Assembly (NCBI RefSeq): GCF_016900655.1
Contig: NZ_JACJKH010000011.1
Span: 1 to 64,000, forward strand
Direction of reading: 5' to 3'
Length of the DNA stretch: 64,000 bases
Source of the DNA: Drancourtella massiliensis
GTDB lineage: Bacteria; Bacillota; Clostridia; Lachnospirales; Lachnospiraceae
Part shown: positions 18,702 through 27,667 of the stretch, piece by piece
How the letters are laid out: each line of letters starts with the position of its first letter
How positions within the stretch are numbered: the first letter of the stretch is position 1
Notes under the pieces: model-generated
The model's database searches: none
What the model was told of the DNA's origin: nothing
What the model saw: the letters and a program-made list of their open reading frames with translations, nothing else
Position numbers and translations under genes: made by a program

Positions 18702-19706
18702 ATGGCTACAATTTTAGATATTGCCGAAAAACTTGGCGTGTCCAAGGGTACTGTTTCCAAAGCATTAAACGGTGCCCCGGACATCAGCGAAACATTGCGA
18801 AAAACGGTTTTGGAAACTGCTGTTGAAATGGGATATACCAGACAGCGCAGACAGAAAAATACAGCCAAAAAGATGTGTATTCTTGTGGAAAACCTGGACT
18901 ATGAAGAGCCGCATCAGTTCGGCTACGAGATCGTCACCGGATTTCGGCAGATGGCAGAACCGGCCGGATTCGAAGTGGAGATTGTCCCGGTTAACGAAAA
19001 GCTTCAACGTTCCATCCACTATGACATGTTCATGCTGCAGCATGATTATATTGGTGCCTTTGCTCTCGGTTTTACCCTGCAGGACCCGTGGATGCTGGAT
19101 TTTCAGACCAGCACAACGCCGGCTGTTCTCTATGACAACTATATCAAATCCAACCCGCGGATTGCCTATGTCGGCGTGGACAATAATGAAGGAATGGAAC
19201 TTGCCGTCTCCCATCTGAAAAGTCTGGGACACAAAAAGATCGGATATTTGAGCGGTGCACTTGGCTCCCACATCATGCAGGTGCGCCACAAGGGATTTTT
19301 CCATGCCATGCGGCAGAACGGCCTCAAGGCCGAATCCGACTACGCCGGTGCTTCCTACTATGTCACCCAGTGCCTGGAGAAGCATCTGCCCCGCCTCATT
19401 GATATGGGAATGACCGCCATCATCTGCAGTCACGATCTTCTGGCCAACGCGGCCATGATTCAGTGCCAGCAGCTGGGACTTCGGATTCCGGATGATTTAA
19501 GCGTCATCGGATTTGATGATCTCCCGATCTGTCCGTATACGTATCCTCCGATGACTACGGTCCGGCAGGAACGGATTGAGATCGGAAAATGCGGCTACTA
19601 TGCACTGGACAGCCTGATGAACGATGTTTCCATCGGAACGCTGCTGCTTCACGCAAAGCTGATGGTGAGAAATTCTACAGGAAAGGCATCGGAAAAGAAC
19701 TTCTAA
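18702..19706 (+). CDS. malR: LacI family transcriptional regulator of the mal locus
   Basis: The 334-residue regulator has an N-terminal LacI helix-turn-helix (ILDIAEKLGVSKGTVSKALNGAPDISETLRKTV) and hinge, then a periplasmic-binding-protein-like sensor domain. The sensor ends in GLRIPDDLSVIGFDDLPICPYTYPPMTTVRQ, the family's C-terminal signature. It is divergent from malE, and the gap contains symmetrical CGAAAC sites, so it very probably controls the maltodextrin operon. The ligand is inferred to be a maltodextrin or maltose, not shown by the sequence. An AAGGGTG site precedes the ATG. The symbol is assigned by context and family. Confidence 0.9.
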   Translation: MATILDIAEKLGVSKGTVSKALNGAPDISETLRKTVLETAVEMGYTRQRRQKNTAKKMCILVENLDYEEPHQFGYEIVTGFRQMAEPAGFEVEIVPVNEKLQRSIHYDMFMLQHDYIGAFALGFTLQDPWMLDFQTSTTPAVLYDNYIKSNPRIAYVGVDNNEGMELAVSHLKSLGHKKIGYLSGALGSHIMQVRHKGFFHAMRQNGLKAESDYAGASYYVTQCLEKHLPRLIDMGMTAIICSHDLLANAAMIQCQQLGLRIPDDLSVIGFDDLPICPYTYPPMTTVRQERIEIGKCGYYALDSLMNDVSIGTLLLHAKLMVRNSTGKASEKNF

Positions 19707-19707
19707 C

Positions 19708-19769
19708 AAAAAACTCCTCACAGAAATCACCGTACTACTATGTACCATGCATTTCTGCGGGGAGTTTTT
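19708..19769. terminator. Bidirectional terminator between malR and the isochorismatase-like gene
   Basis: AAAACTCCTCACAGAAAT pairs with ATTTCTGCGGGGAGTTTT with two mismatches and is flanked by A and T runs. It can end transcription of both convergent genes. Confidence 0.85.
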
Positions 19770-19792
19770 CAGTCTGCCAAAAGCATCGTTTT

Positions 19793-20323
19793 TTATTTAA
19801 TCAGTTTTTGTATTTTTTTTGCCTCCGGCGTTCCTGCTTTTCCAAGAATCTCAAACAGCAGCGCTTCGTAGGTGGTCAGAACGGCACCTTCCATCTTTGC
19901 CCGCTCCAGAGCCATCTCCATATCCCGCGGCTTTCTGCTGGAAATGCAGTCCGTCACCAGAACCGGCGTATATCCTTTTGCCTTCAGATCGATCACCGTC
20001 TGCAGCACGCAGATGTGTGATTCGATTCCACAGATAATTACCGTGCGCTTCTCTCCAAGTTTCGGAATGACTTCCTCAGCCGCACTGTAGCTGATCTTTT
20101 CCAGATAGTCACCGGTTCCTGCCGCTTCTGTAATCTCCGGCACTGTCATTCCAAGTCCTCTTGTATACTGCTGCGTGATATAAATCGGAATTCCAAGTTC
20201 TCTTAGTCCATTCAGGAGAATCACTGAATGTGCCAGCAGTTCCTCTTTTTCATACATAACCGGCATGAGCCGTTCCTGATAGTCTACCGCTACTGCCGCC
20301 ATATCTTCCCGTTTCATCAACAT
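19793..20323 (-). CDS. Isochorismatase-like cysteine hydrolase
   Basis: This 176-residue protein of the isochorismatase/nicotinamidase superfamily shows the catalytic Asp in AVAVDYQERLMP (Asp14), a central Lys in the EKISYSA region, and the nucleophile Cys in CGIESHICVLQTVIDLKAKG. The cis-peptide-like GIESH stretch and the DCISSRKPRDMEMAL segment are typical of the YcaC/hydrolase subgroup. The substrate is not predictable; the residues expected for nicotinamidase zinc binding are not obvious. It has a GGAGACAG site and ends next to the shared terminator. It is probably independent of the mal locus. Confidence 0.85.
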   Translation of the reverse strand: MLMKREDMAAVAVDYQERLMPVMYEKEELLAHSVILLNGLRELGIPIYITQQYTRGLGMTVPEITEAAGTGDYLEKISYSAAEEVIPKLGEKRTVIICGIESHICVLQTVIDLKAKGYTPVLVTDCISSRKPRDMEMALERAKMEGAVLTTYEALLFEILGKAGTPEAKKIQKLIK

Positions 20324-20364
20324 CTGCTCTGTCTCCTTTTCTTCTGTCTTTATGGTTCTATTTG

Positions 20365-20979
20365 TTATTTTTGCATTTGCTCCGCTTCTTCCAGAGACTG
20401 GTATCCATAGAAACGGACCATGAATCCGAGATTCTTCTCCGTCAGGTTTTCCCCTTTTTCGGCCATCTCCCGAATCATCCGTGCATACAGTTTGATGGTC
20501 CGGTCCGAAAAGGTGCCGATTTCACCTCTTAAATAAGTCTCCTGGGAAGTATCCCATGGTGTGTCTTCCGAGGTATGGATCTTTCTTCCGGTACTGCCAA
20601 GCTTCGGATATCTCCGGGCGAAGTCCTCCGCCCACGCAATTTCCTGCCGGATCACTTCTTCCTGCAGACAAATCCGTTCTTCACTCCGCTTTGGAAGAAT
20701 ATCCCGGAAAGCTTCATATTCTTTTGGCGCTGTACTTTCCATCATTCTGGCGTACTTTTCCGTCAGCAGATTCCAGCCGTCCGCCCATGCATCCTGAAGA
20801 TCCGCAAGATAACTCTTCAATACTTCCTCATTCCACACAAGGAACTGGCTGTTTCTCATAATCTCAAAGGTCTCTTTGTCATCCTGGCAGGTGGCCCTGC
20901 CGCCCTCATTGTGAACATTCTGGAACTGCTGCCATTCCATTTCCACAATCTCTTTAATCAACTGGTTTTTGTCCATCAT
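20365..20979 (-). CDS. DUF4125 family protein
   Basis: The 204-residue soluble protein matches what I recall of DUF4125: IVEMEWQQFQNVHNEGGRATCQDDKETFEIMRNSQF, ILPKRSEERICLQEEVIRQEIAWAEDFARRYP, and LRGEIGTFSDRTIKLYARMI. The function is unknown. It overlaps the 3' end of the TPR-DUF4037 gene by about 25 bases, so the two are translated together and probably work together. Two adjacent ATGs (20979, 20976) are equally possible starts. Confidence 0.8.
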   Translation of the reverse strand: MMDKNQLIKEIVEMEWQQFQNVHNEGGRATCQDDKETFEIMRNSQFLVWNEEVLKSYLADLQDAWADGWNLLTEKYARMMESTAPKEYEAFRDILPKRSEERICLQEEVIRQEIAWAEDFARRYPKLGSTGRKIHTSEDTPWDTSQETYLRGEIGTFSDRTIKLYARMIREMAEKGENLTEKNLGFMVRFYGYQSLEEAEQMQK

Positions 20980-22711
20980 GTCCCTTGTCCTTTTCTATTT
21001 CCATCAGCTTTTCCAGCACGGATGCCTTATGGGCTTCCAGGAAATCATCTTCCCTGCCGGAAATTCCCTGCTCTTTCAGCTCGCCTGCCACAATCCGGCA
21101 GATCTGTTCGATTTTCTCTTCTATATCTTTATCTGTCGTCTCTTTTTCCATCAGTTCTTCCAGAAGCACCCGGATCTCCGGAATCCGTTGGAATTCTTCC
21201 ATGCCTTTCATTTTCCATTTGTAAAACGGCATGTAGGTTTTGTTCAGAAGATATGCAGTCTCCACCGACGCAGAAAGAAACTCTGACAGGGAAAAATACA
21301 TGGCTCCAAGAGCATTTCTCTTTTTGGCCCGCGGGAAATTATACTGTCCCGCCTGAGCCATTTTTCCAAGTGAAACATAGAGCCGTTTCAAGCGGACGCT
21401 CTCCGGTTCCATGGAAAACGCCGCTCTTCTCTTCGTAAATTTCCCGAGCGGATCATCAAAGATCTCGCCGCTTACTGCGGTCCGCAGAGATTCCTGAGAA
21501 ATGGGAAGCCAGTCTTTGTCTTCCTTCGGTGCTTTTTTATATCCGGTCAGATTCCGGAAAAATGTCCCGATCTCAAAGACGCCGACACGCTGCTTTCCCT
21601 GCTCCGTCGTATTTCTTGCCGCATAGCCCATAAATTCTTTTGGCAGTGCGTCATAGGCTTCCTGCAACTTCTGCCCGATTTTCCGATAATCTTTTTTCGT
21701 CAGCCACAGACAAAATCCCGGACCGAAATCGTGATCCGTGGACCAGGCATCGTCGTACCCCAGACATTCCGAGCCTTCTCCTACAAGCCCGGCCGCAATC
21801 CGCCCGGCATACTCCGGGAACTGCTCTTCGATCATCGTTTTTCCATATTCCTCATAATAAGCTTTCGCAAGTTCCAGACCTTTCATCTGGCTCTTCTCGG
21901 CCGCCTGCCGTCTTCTCAGCAGATCCGAGACAATTTCCAGATTCCGTTTTGTCACCTGATAGTACTCATTTTCACCGTAGAACCGGAAAATTTCATCCAG
22001 GGCTTTCTGATAGCATGCCTGAGATGCCTCCAGATTTCCTTCATGGAAATACGCTTCGCCAAGTCCGGACAGCGCTGACGCATAGTGAGAATCCTTCCCG
22101 TCCGGCATCTTTTCAAAAATCCGGACCGCCTGTTCCATATGCGCTTTTCCTTCGGCCGTCTCGTTCATCTGGAAACAGAGATTTCCCAGGTTCGTATGGG
22201 TAATTGCCACTTCTACGTCTGCATCATCCAGCTTTCTGACAATCTCCATTGCCCGCTCCAGCTCCCGTTTCGCCTCTTTCAGACGTCCCGTTTCACTGTA
22301 CAGAAGACTCAGATTATTATGAAGCGATGCCATATGGTAGTCCGGCCCTGTAATATACCTCCGGTAAATTTCGTATGCCTGTCCGTAGAGCGTTTCCGCC
22401 TCCTGATATTTCCCTGCGGCACGGCATCCCGTCGCAGCATTTAACAGCATCGTGCCATACTGCATCGTGCCGTCAAGCCCCAGCTCGTCCGCAAGCTCCA
22501 TGGCCTGTCTGGTGCAGAGCAGACATTCCTCATATCTTCCTGCCGCCCGGTAATATCCCATCAGTTCATTCAAAATTGCAAGGATCGCTCCGTCATCCCC
22601 GCAGGATGCCGCCTCTTTCAGTCCCCGTTTCAGGTACCCTTCTGCTTCACGGCCTTTCCCGGATGCATAGAGCAGATCCAGTCCTTCTAAAAATCGCTGT
22701 AGATCAAACAT
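20954..22711 (-). CDS. TPR and DUF4037 nucleotidyltransferase-fold protein
   Basis: The 585-residue protein has about 270 N-terminal residues of tetratricopeptide repeats (AILNELMGYYRAAGRYEECL, YGTMLLNAATGCRAAGKYQEAETLYGQAYEIY, SLHNNLSLLYSETGRLKEAKRELERAMEIV and others). A DUF4037 domain follows from about 275. The stretch GEGSECLGYDDAWSTDHDFG resembles the Gly-Ser plus Asp-x-Asp metal site of the nucleotidyltransferase superfamily. No target is known. The partner gene (DUF4125) overlaps its 3' end. The arrangement could be a TPR-guided nucleotide-transferring enzyme; this is inference. Confidence 0.82.
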   Translation of the reverse strand: MFDLQRFLEGLDLLYASGKGREAEGYLKRGLKEAASCGDDGAILAILNELMGYYRAAGRYEECLLCTRQAMELADELGLDGTMQYGTMLLNAATGCRAAGKYQEAETLYGQAYEIYRRYITGPDYHMASLHNNLSLLYSETGRLKEAKRELERAMEIVRKLDDADVEVAITHTNLGNLCFQMNETAEGKAHMEQAVRIFEKMPDGKDSHYASALSGLGEAYFHEGNLEASQACYQKALDEIFRFYGENEYYQVTKRNLEIVSDLLRRRQAAEKSQMKGLELAKAYYEEYGKTMIEEQFPEYAGRIAAGLVGEGSECLGYDDAWSTDHDFGPGFCLWLTKKDYRKIGQKLQEAYDALPKEFMGYAARNTTEQGKQRVGVFEIGTFFRNLTGYKKAPKEDKDWLPISQESLRTAVSGEIFDDPLGKFTKRRAAFSMEPESVRLKRLYVSLGKMAQAGQYNFPRAKKRNALGAMYFSLSEFLSASVETAYLLNKTYMPFYKWKMKGMEEFQRIPEIRVLLEELMEKETTDKDIEEKIEQICRIVAGELKEQGISGREDDFLEAHKASVLEKLMEIEKDKGHDGQKPVD

Positions 22712-22720
22712 CGCTTCTTC

Positions 22721-23476
22721 CTATCCTTTCATATCCAGTTCCACCGGACAGTGATCGCTTCCCATGACCTCCGTCAGAATCTTCGCATCTTCCAGACGGT
22801 CTTTCAACGCTTCTGACACTACGAAGTAGTCAATACGCCACCCTGCGTTCTTCTTTCTTGCGCTGAACCGGTAGGACCACCAGGAATAAATTCCTTCCTG
22901 ATCCGGATAAAAATACCGGAAAGTATCGATAAAGCCAGCAGCTTTCAGCGTCCGGAATTTGTCCCGCTCTTCATCGGTAAATCCGGCGTTTTTCCGGTTG
23001 GTCTTCGGGTTCTTAAGGTCAATCTCTTCGGCTGCGACGTTCAGGTCTCCGCAGAAAACAACCGGTTTTTTCTCTTCCAGGCGCTTCAAATATGCAAGAA
23101 AATCCGTCTCCCATTGCATCCGGTAATCCAGTCTTGCAAGTTCACTCTGGGAATTCGGTGTATAAACCGTGACAAAATAAAAGTCCTCAAACTCCAGAGT
23201 AATCACACGCCCTTCCTGATCGTGCTCTTCGATGCCGATGCCGTACTGTACCGAAATCGGCTCCCGTTTCGTAAAAATAGCAGTTCCGGAGTATCCTTTC
23301 CGTACCGCATAGTTCCAGTACTGATGATATCCCGGAAGCTCCAGATCCAACTGTCCCTCCTGCATCTTTGTCTCCTGAATACAGAAAATATCTGCATCCG
23401 CCTCCTGAAAGAAATCCAGAAATCCTTTCTGCACACATGCGCGGATTCCATTTACATTCCATGATATAAACTTCAT
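22721..23476 (-). CDS. xth: Exodeoxyribonuclease III
   Basis: The 251-residue AP endonuclease/3' exonuclease of base-excision repair has all family blocks: [70 protein letters not shown] and [11 protein letters not shown]. The metal Glu (QETK) and catalytic Asp and His are present. Length is that of bacterial ExoA. An AGGAGG site precedes the ATG, and it ends 10 bases before the TPR-DUF4037 gene. Function is highly predictable. Confidence 0.96.
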   Translation of the reverse strand: MKFISWNVNGIRACVQKGFLDFFQEADADIFCIQETKMQEGQLDLELPGYHQYWNYAVRKGYSGTAIFTKREPISVQYGIGIEEHDQEGRVITLEFEDFYFVTVYTPNSQSELARLDYRMQWETDFLAYLKRLEEKKPVVFCGDLNVAAEEIDLKNPKTNRKNAGFTDEERDKFRTLKAAGFIDTFRYFYPDQEGIYSWWSYRFSARKKNAGWRIDYFVVSEALKDRLEDAKILTEVMGSDHCPVELDMKG

Positions 23477-23593
23477 GTAACTTTCCTCCTGTATCTTATC
23501 TGATTTTCATTTTAAATCCATCATTACCAGACTAGTATACCATGAATCCATGTGGTAAACTATAAGTACTTCTGTCATGAAAGGAAAGTTATC

Positions 23594-24037
23594 ATGAGAA
23601 TCGAAAAAATCACAGAAAACAAAAAGCAGTTCCTAGACCTGCTTCTGCTTGCTGATGAGCAGGAAAGCATGATTGACCGTTATCTGGAATCCGGCGACAT
23701 GTATGCGCTTTATGATGAAGATCTCAAAGGTGTCTGTGTCGTGACATGCAGCGATGACGGCACCTGCGAGTTGAAAAATATCGCGGTTTACGAACATTGT
23801 CAGGGATCTGGATATGGTAGGAAGATGATCGATTATGTCTGCGGACTTTATTCCGGAAAGTATCATACCATGTATGTCGGAACCGGAGACAGCCCGCTGA
23901 CTGTTCCGTTTTATAAAAAATGCGGCTTCACCGAATCCCACCGGGTGAAAAACTTCTTTACCGACAACTACGATCATCCTATTTTCGAATGCGGAATTCA
24001 GCTCGTGGATATGGTCTATTTGAAAAAAGAACTGTAA
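23594..24037 (+). CDS. GNAT family N-acetyltransferase
   Basis: The 147-residue single-domain acetyltransferase shows the acetyl-CoA motif A in [22 protein letters not shown], preceded by the beta strands [18 protein letters not shown], and the C-terminal [24 protein letters not shown]. The substrate is unknown. The start is the ATG at 23594, behind GAAAGGAAAG. It is read opposite to both neighbours and is probably monocistronic. Confidence 0.88.
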   Translation: MRIEKITENKKQFLDLLLLADEQESMIDRYLESGDMYALYDEDLKGVCVVTCSDDGTCELKNIAVYEHCQGSGYGRKMIDYVCGLYSGKYHTMYVGTGDSPLTVPFYKKCGFTESHRVKNFFTDNYDHPIFECGIQLVDMVYLKKEL

Positions 24038-24080
24038 AAACACAGGAGGATCCTGCCGTGCGGCATGAGCCTCCTTCCCA

Positions 24081-24830
24081 TTATCTCTGTTCTTCCTGAT
24101 AATAAACTTCTTTTAAAAACAGTCCCTGTGCCGGAGCCAGAAATCCGGCGCAGGCCCGGCTTTTCGCTTTCAGAATCTCCGGTATGTCCCTGGCACTCTT
24201 CTTTCCGCTTCCCACTTCCAGAAGAGTCCCGCTTAGAATCCGCACCATATGGTACATAAATCCGTTTCCCCGAAAGGACATGCAAAGGGAATCTCCACTT
24301 TTTTCTATCCGTATCTCATCGATCCGTCTCGTACATCCTTTCTCATCTTTCCGGTCGGTAAAGCTGGAAAAATCATGTCTTCCGAGCAGATATCCCGTGG
24401 CCTGTTCCATTTCCTCGATATCCAGTTTTTCCGGATAATGACACGTATACCTTCTGGAAAATACCTGCTGCTTTTCCCGCAAGTCTACATGATATTCGTA
24501 ACATTTCCCTTTGGCGCTCCGGCGTCCGTGAAAGGTATTCGGGACCAGTTCCATGCTGCGGATCCGAATGTCCTCCGGAAGACCTGCATTGAGTTTTCTT
24601 AAGAATTCTCTTTCCTCCACTTTCCCTGAAAGCCTCAGGCTTGCCACCTGTCCTCTGGCGTGGACTCCGGCATCCGTTCTCCCGGATCCCTGGATTTTCA
24701 CTTCATATCCGGTCAATTTGCAAATGGCATCTTCTATCACATTCTGGATCGTATTCTCTGCTCCCGGCTGCCGCTGCCATCCCTGGTAACGGGTACCGTC
24801 ATAGGAGATCGTCAGTTTATACGTTCTCAT
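24081..24830 (-). CDS. truA: tRNA pseudouridine(38-40) synthase
   Basis: The 249-residue enzyme modifies U38-U40 in the anticodon stem. The catalytic Asp is in QGSGRTDAGVHARGQVAS; the N-terminal YDGTRYQGWQRQP and FMYHMVRILSGTLLEVG are further TruA signatures. The gene starts inside the last codon of the upstream tetR-like gene (4-base ATGA overlap), so the two are co-translated. Confidence 0.96.
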   Translation of the reverse strand: MRTYKLTISYDGTRYQGWQRQPGAENTIQNVIEDAICKLTGYEVKIQGSGRTDAGVHARGQVASLRLSGKVEEREFLRKLNAGLPEDIRIRSMELVPNTFHGRRSAKGKCYEYHVDLREKQQVFSRRYTCHYPEKLDIEEMEQATGYLLGRHDFSSFTDRKDEKGCTRRIDEIRIEKSGDSLCMSFRGNGFMYHMVRILSGTLLEVGSGKKSARDIPEILKAKSRACAGFLAPAQGLFLKEVYYQEEQR

Positions 24831-25390
24831 ATCCTTGCCTCTCCTTTCAAGAACTTCTCCATCACATTTCTGAGAAGTGTCTGAATTTCCTCCTCAGAAA
24901 GTCTCATGTTCCCTCCATAAAGCTGCGTCGCAATTCCATGGGCATAAAAACGGACATCCCGGTACAAGCCTTCACTTTCTTGAATGGAAATTTTAAACTG
25001 TTCGGCTGTACACTCGATTGTCTCCCGGTTCCACGGAGAATCAATGACCTCCCGGACTGTACGAGACCCAAGAAGCGGATTTACGAAGAGAGCTCCAAAG
25101 AAATTCCGTTCTTTTCTGGCAAAATTGATATAGGCAAAGCTGATCGTAAACAGATAGTCTGCCTTATCAATATATTGATTGATAAACTCAGTATAGTACT
25201 CGTCGATTCTGAGCTTTACCTCCGCTTTCAGTTCATTCATATCCTGAAAAGACTGAAAAATCGGCATTGTAGAGCAGTTCAGCTGTTTCGCGAGATATCT
25301 GGCATTCAGGCTTTCAATACCTTCCTCGTGAATGATCTCAAATGCCTTCTGCAAAATCAGTTCCTTTGTAATTCTCTTTTTCGGCGGCAT
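24827..25390 (-). CDS. TetR family transcriptional regulator
   Basis: The 187-residue regulator has an N-terminal TetR helix-turn-helix (ITKELILQKAFEIIHEEGIESLNARYLAKQLNCSTMPIFQSF) and a variable helical C-terminal domain. The start is the Met of MPPKKRI behind GGGAGG, 10 residues inside the longest frame. It is co-transcribed with truA, which is unlikely to be its target. A perfect GTTATATAAC palindrome lies between its promoter and start, suggesting autoregulation. Its ligand is unknown. Confidence 0.88.
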   Translation of the reverse strand: MPPKKRITKELILQKAFEIIHEEGIESLNARYLAKQLNCSTMPIFQSFQDMNELKAEVKLRIDEYYTEFINQYIDKADYLFTISFAYINFARKERNFFGALFVNPLLGSRTVREVIDSPWNRETIECTAEQFKISIQESEGLYRDVRFYAHGIATQLYGGNMRLSEEEIQTLLRNVMEKFLKGEARI

Positions 25391-25422
25391 GAAAAGTTCC
25401 TCCCTTCTTTTTAATATCATAC

Positions 25423-25468
25423 GTTATATAACATTAGTTATTATAAGGGTGTTTTCTTTTTTCGTCAA
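25423..25468 (-). promoter_or_regulatory. Promoter and palindrome upstream of the tetR-like gene
   Basis: On the minus strand, TTGACG (25468-25463) and TATAAT (25445-25440) are 17 bases apart. The 10-base palindrome GTTATATAAC (25423-25432) lies at the expected transcription start and could be the TetR operator. Confidence 0.75.
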
Positions 25469-25550
25469 GTATTTTCCGTAATTTATGTCATTGGATGTTG
25501 CTGCTCACACTCTTCCCATAACGCAAACAGGAGAATCCTTTCGGATCCTC

Positions 25551-26006
25551 CTATTTTTTATCCAGTATACTTTTCAATTCTTCCATGAACGTATTGACGT
25601 CCTTAAATTCACGATAAACAGATGCGAAGCGCACATAGGCAACCTCATCCAGATCTTTGAGTCTTCTCATAACAATCTCACCGATCACCTTGCTCGGAAT
25701 CTCTTTTTCCTCGCGATTGAAAATCTCATTCTCGATCTGCTCAACCGTCTTTTCAATCACTTCAGCCGGAACCGGTCTTTTATAGCACGCCTGAAGAATG
25801 CCCTTTTCGATCTTTTCCCGGTCGTACTGCTCTCTGTTATTGTCCTTTTTAATGACAATCAGAGGGATTGTCTCTACTTTCTCGTAGGTCGTAAACCGCT
25901 TTCCACAGGAATCGCAGGATCGTCGCCTGCGTATTGAAGATCCATCCTCAGCAGGGCGGGAATCAATCACTCTTGTATCCGGATTGCCGCAGTATGGACA
26001 TTTCAT
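25551..26006 (-). CDS. nrdR: Transcriptional repressor NrdR
   Basis: The 151-residue repressor of ribonucleotide reductase genes has the N-terminal zinc ribbon CPYCG...CDSCGKRF and RSCDSCGKRFTTYEKVE, then an ATP-cone domain (IVIKKDNNREQYDREKIEKGILQACYKRPV). The start is the second Met (MKCPYCG), because the first abuts the AAAGG site. It binds ATP/dATP and 16-base NrdR boxes. Candidate boxes are present in this window upstream of nrdD. Its closest downstream neighbour is on the same strand but unrelated. Confidence 0.96.
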   Translation of the reverse strand: MKCPYCGNPDTRVIDSRPAEDGSSIRRRRSCDSCGKRFTTYEKVETIPLIVIKKDNNREQYDREKIEKGILQACYKRPVPAEVIEKTVEQIENEIFNREEKEIPSKVIGEIVMRRLKDLDEVAYVRFASVYREFKDVNTFMEELKSILDKK

Positions 26007-26082
26007 CTCATGTACCATCCTTTCTCCAAAATCTGGTATCAGTATACCATTACCATTTTAGGCGGTCAACATATTCTCCGTT

Positions 26083-26340
26083 TTATCTGCACTCACACAA
26101 GAATTTTTCCTCGCAAATATCCACCAGAATGATATCCGGTCCCACTTTACAGATGCATTCAAACGGAATCACATATTCACTGTCATATCCAAACAGGCCT
26201 CCCAGTCTTCCAGGACCCGGTACAACAATCGCCTGGACACAGCCTTTTTTCATATCCACCACCAGATCTGCCACACAGCCAAGGCGTCTGCAGTTCACTG
26301 TGTTGATGACCTCTTTTTCTCTCAGATCACAAAGCCTCAT
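26083..26340 (-). CDS. YlmC/YmxH family PRC-barrel protein
   Basis: The 85-residue PRC-barrel-like protein reads MRLCDLREKEVINTVNCRRLGCVADLVVD... with GGLFGYDSEYVIPFECICKVGPDIILV, matching the YlmC/YmxH group found in spore-forming Firmicutes. Its role is poorly known; sporulation-linked expression has been reported for relatives. A GGGAGGG site precedes the ATG. It is close upstream of nrdR on the same strand. Confidence 0.85.
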   Translation of the reverse strand: MRLCDLREKEVINTVNCRRLGCVADLVVDMKKGCVQAIVVPGPGRLGGLFGYDSEYVIPFECICKVGPDIILVDICEEKFLCECR

Positions 26341-26472
26341 TTTATTTCCCTCCCGTTACCCAGAATCCTGCGGCGCAGAACGTCTATCGCCTTTTCGGAC
26401 AAAAAAGACGCATACACCGGTCTTATCACCAGCATATGCGTCCATTCTTCTTTTGCTACATATCAAAATCTA

Positions 26473-27666
26473 TTACAGATTCATTACTTTTTCACTTTCA
26501 AATGCTTTTGCGATCACTGCCGTCAAAATGCCGCCAAGCACTAATGTCATAACAAGAGTCACACCGTACTGTGCCATCGTCACTTCCGATGTCAGAATCC
26601 CTTTTAAAGCGAGCGCAGTATTATAAAATGGTATCAGATAATCTTTCATTCCGGCCTCGCTTGTCGTGAACATGGTCATCATTCCAATTACCAGCACTAC
26701 CATGTATGCCGGAGTAATGTAGGTGCTTGCCTCCTTCAGATCTCTCGCAAACACAGAGATCAGAATGACAATCGCCGAGTAAAGGAACGAAATTGCCACC
26801 AGAAGTACACCGATCATGGCAATCTGTTCCGGTGTAATTTCAATATCCAGCCCGCTGTCTCCTCCCAAAATCTTCGGGAATGTCGCACCCATCACAACAA
26901 TATAGATGACCGAAGATATTCCGGAAATTGTCATCAGGGCAAATACTTTTCCGAGTACGATGGATTTTCTTTTGACCGGAGTCACGAGAAGACTTGCCAT
27001 CGTTCCCCTCTCTTTTTCCCCCGCAATCATGTCAGTTCCGATTCCCATTGCGCCTGCAAAAAGCAGGATCGTGATGAAATACGGAAGCATCATGCCGAGT
27101 GCTTTGCCGCTTGCCTTCTGGTCATCCTGGACAATCATATCTTTATTGTCGCTGTTGACAGTAAAGATCTGAATCCCGTTCATATCTGCCACTCTCTGGG
27201 ACAGCAAGGTCTGACGGTATGCTTCCAGCGTCTGATTGGAAATCAGTTCATAAGCACTTGAGGAGTAGTCCTCGGACGGATTGTAGTATGTCTTGATCTG
27301 CGGCACCTCATCTCCTGTCTGATATTCCTGAATCATGGAATCAAAATTCTCCGGGAATTCAATCAGGAGATCCGCATCTCCATTCCGCAGAAGATCCATA
27401 ACATTTTCTCTTTCACCGTCTGTCTTTATGGTATTGACCTCCATATTCAAATCCGCAGCTTCCAGAAATGCGCTGAAACTGTCCGGCTCATTTATCATAT
27501 ATACGATTGATCTGTGGTTCTCGATATCTTCTACCTGTCTCGTCGCAAGGTTTCCTACCAACGCCATGATTCCGACCATAATCAGGACCGGAAGCAGAAA
27601 AACAGAAAAAATCATCTTTTTATCTTTGAAAATACGTGCAAGTTCTTTTTTGTATATCGTTTTCAT
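26473..27666 (-). CDS. ABC-2 exporter permease, NatB type
   Basis: The 397-residue permease has one N-terminal helix (MIFSVFLLPVLIMVGIMALVG), a roughly 150-residue external loop, and a cluster of five to six C-terminal helices with the ABC-2 phrase AGEKERGTMASLLVTPVKRKSIVLGKV. This matches NatB, which with NatA extrudes Na+ or, in many relatives, drugs or peptides. It begins 1 base after the natA-like stop. The substrate cannot be inferred. Confidence 0.88.
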   Translation of the reverse strand: MKTIYKKELARIFKDKKMIFSVFLLPVLIMVGIMALVGNLATRQVEDIENHRSIVYMINEPDSFSAFLEAADLNMEVNTIKTDGERENVMDLLRNGDADLLIEFPENFDSMIQEYQTGDEVPQIKTYYNPSEDYSSSAYELISNQTLEAYRQTLLSQRVADMNGIQIFTVNSDNKDMIVQDDQKASGKALGMMLPYFITILLFAGAMGIGTDMIAGEKERGTMASLLVTPVKRKSIVLGKVFALMTISGISSVIYIVVMGATFPKILGGDSGLDIEITPEQIAMIGVLLVAISFLYSAIVILISVFARDLKEASTYITPAYMVVLVIGMMTMFTTSEAGMKDYLIPFYNTALALKGILTSEVTMAQYGVTLVMTLVLGGILTAVIAKAFESEKVMNL

Positions 27667-27667
27667 C

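Noticed and set aside
24046-24078. Terminator after the GNAT gene
   Set aside because: GGAGG/CCTCC and TGCCG/CGGCA can pair, but there is no T run. I did not list it as a feature.
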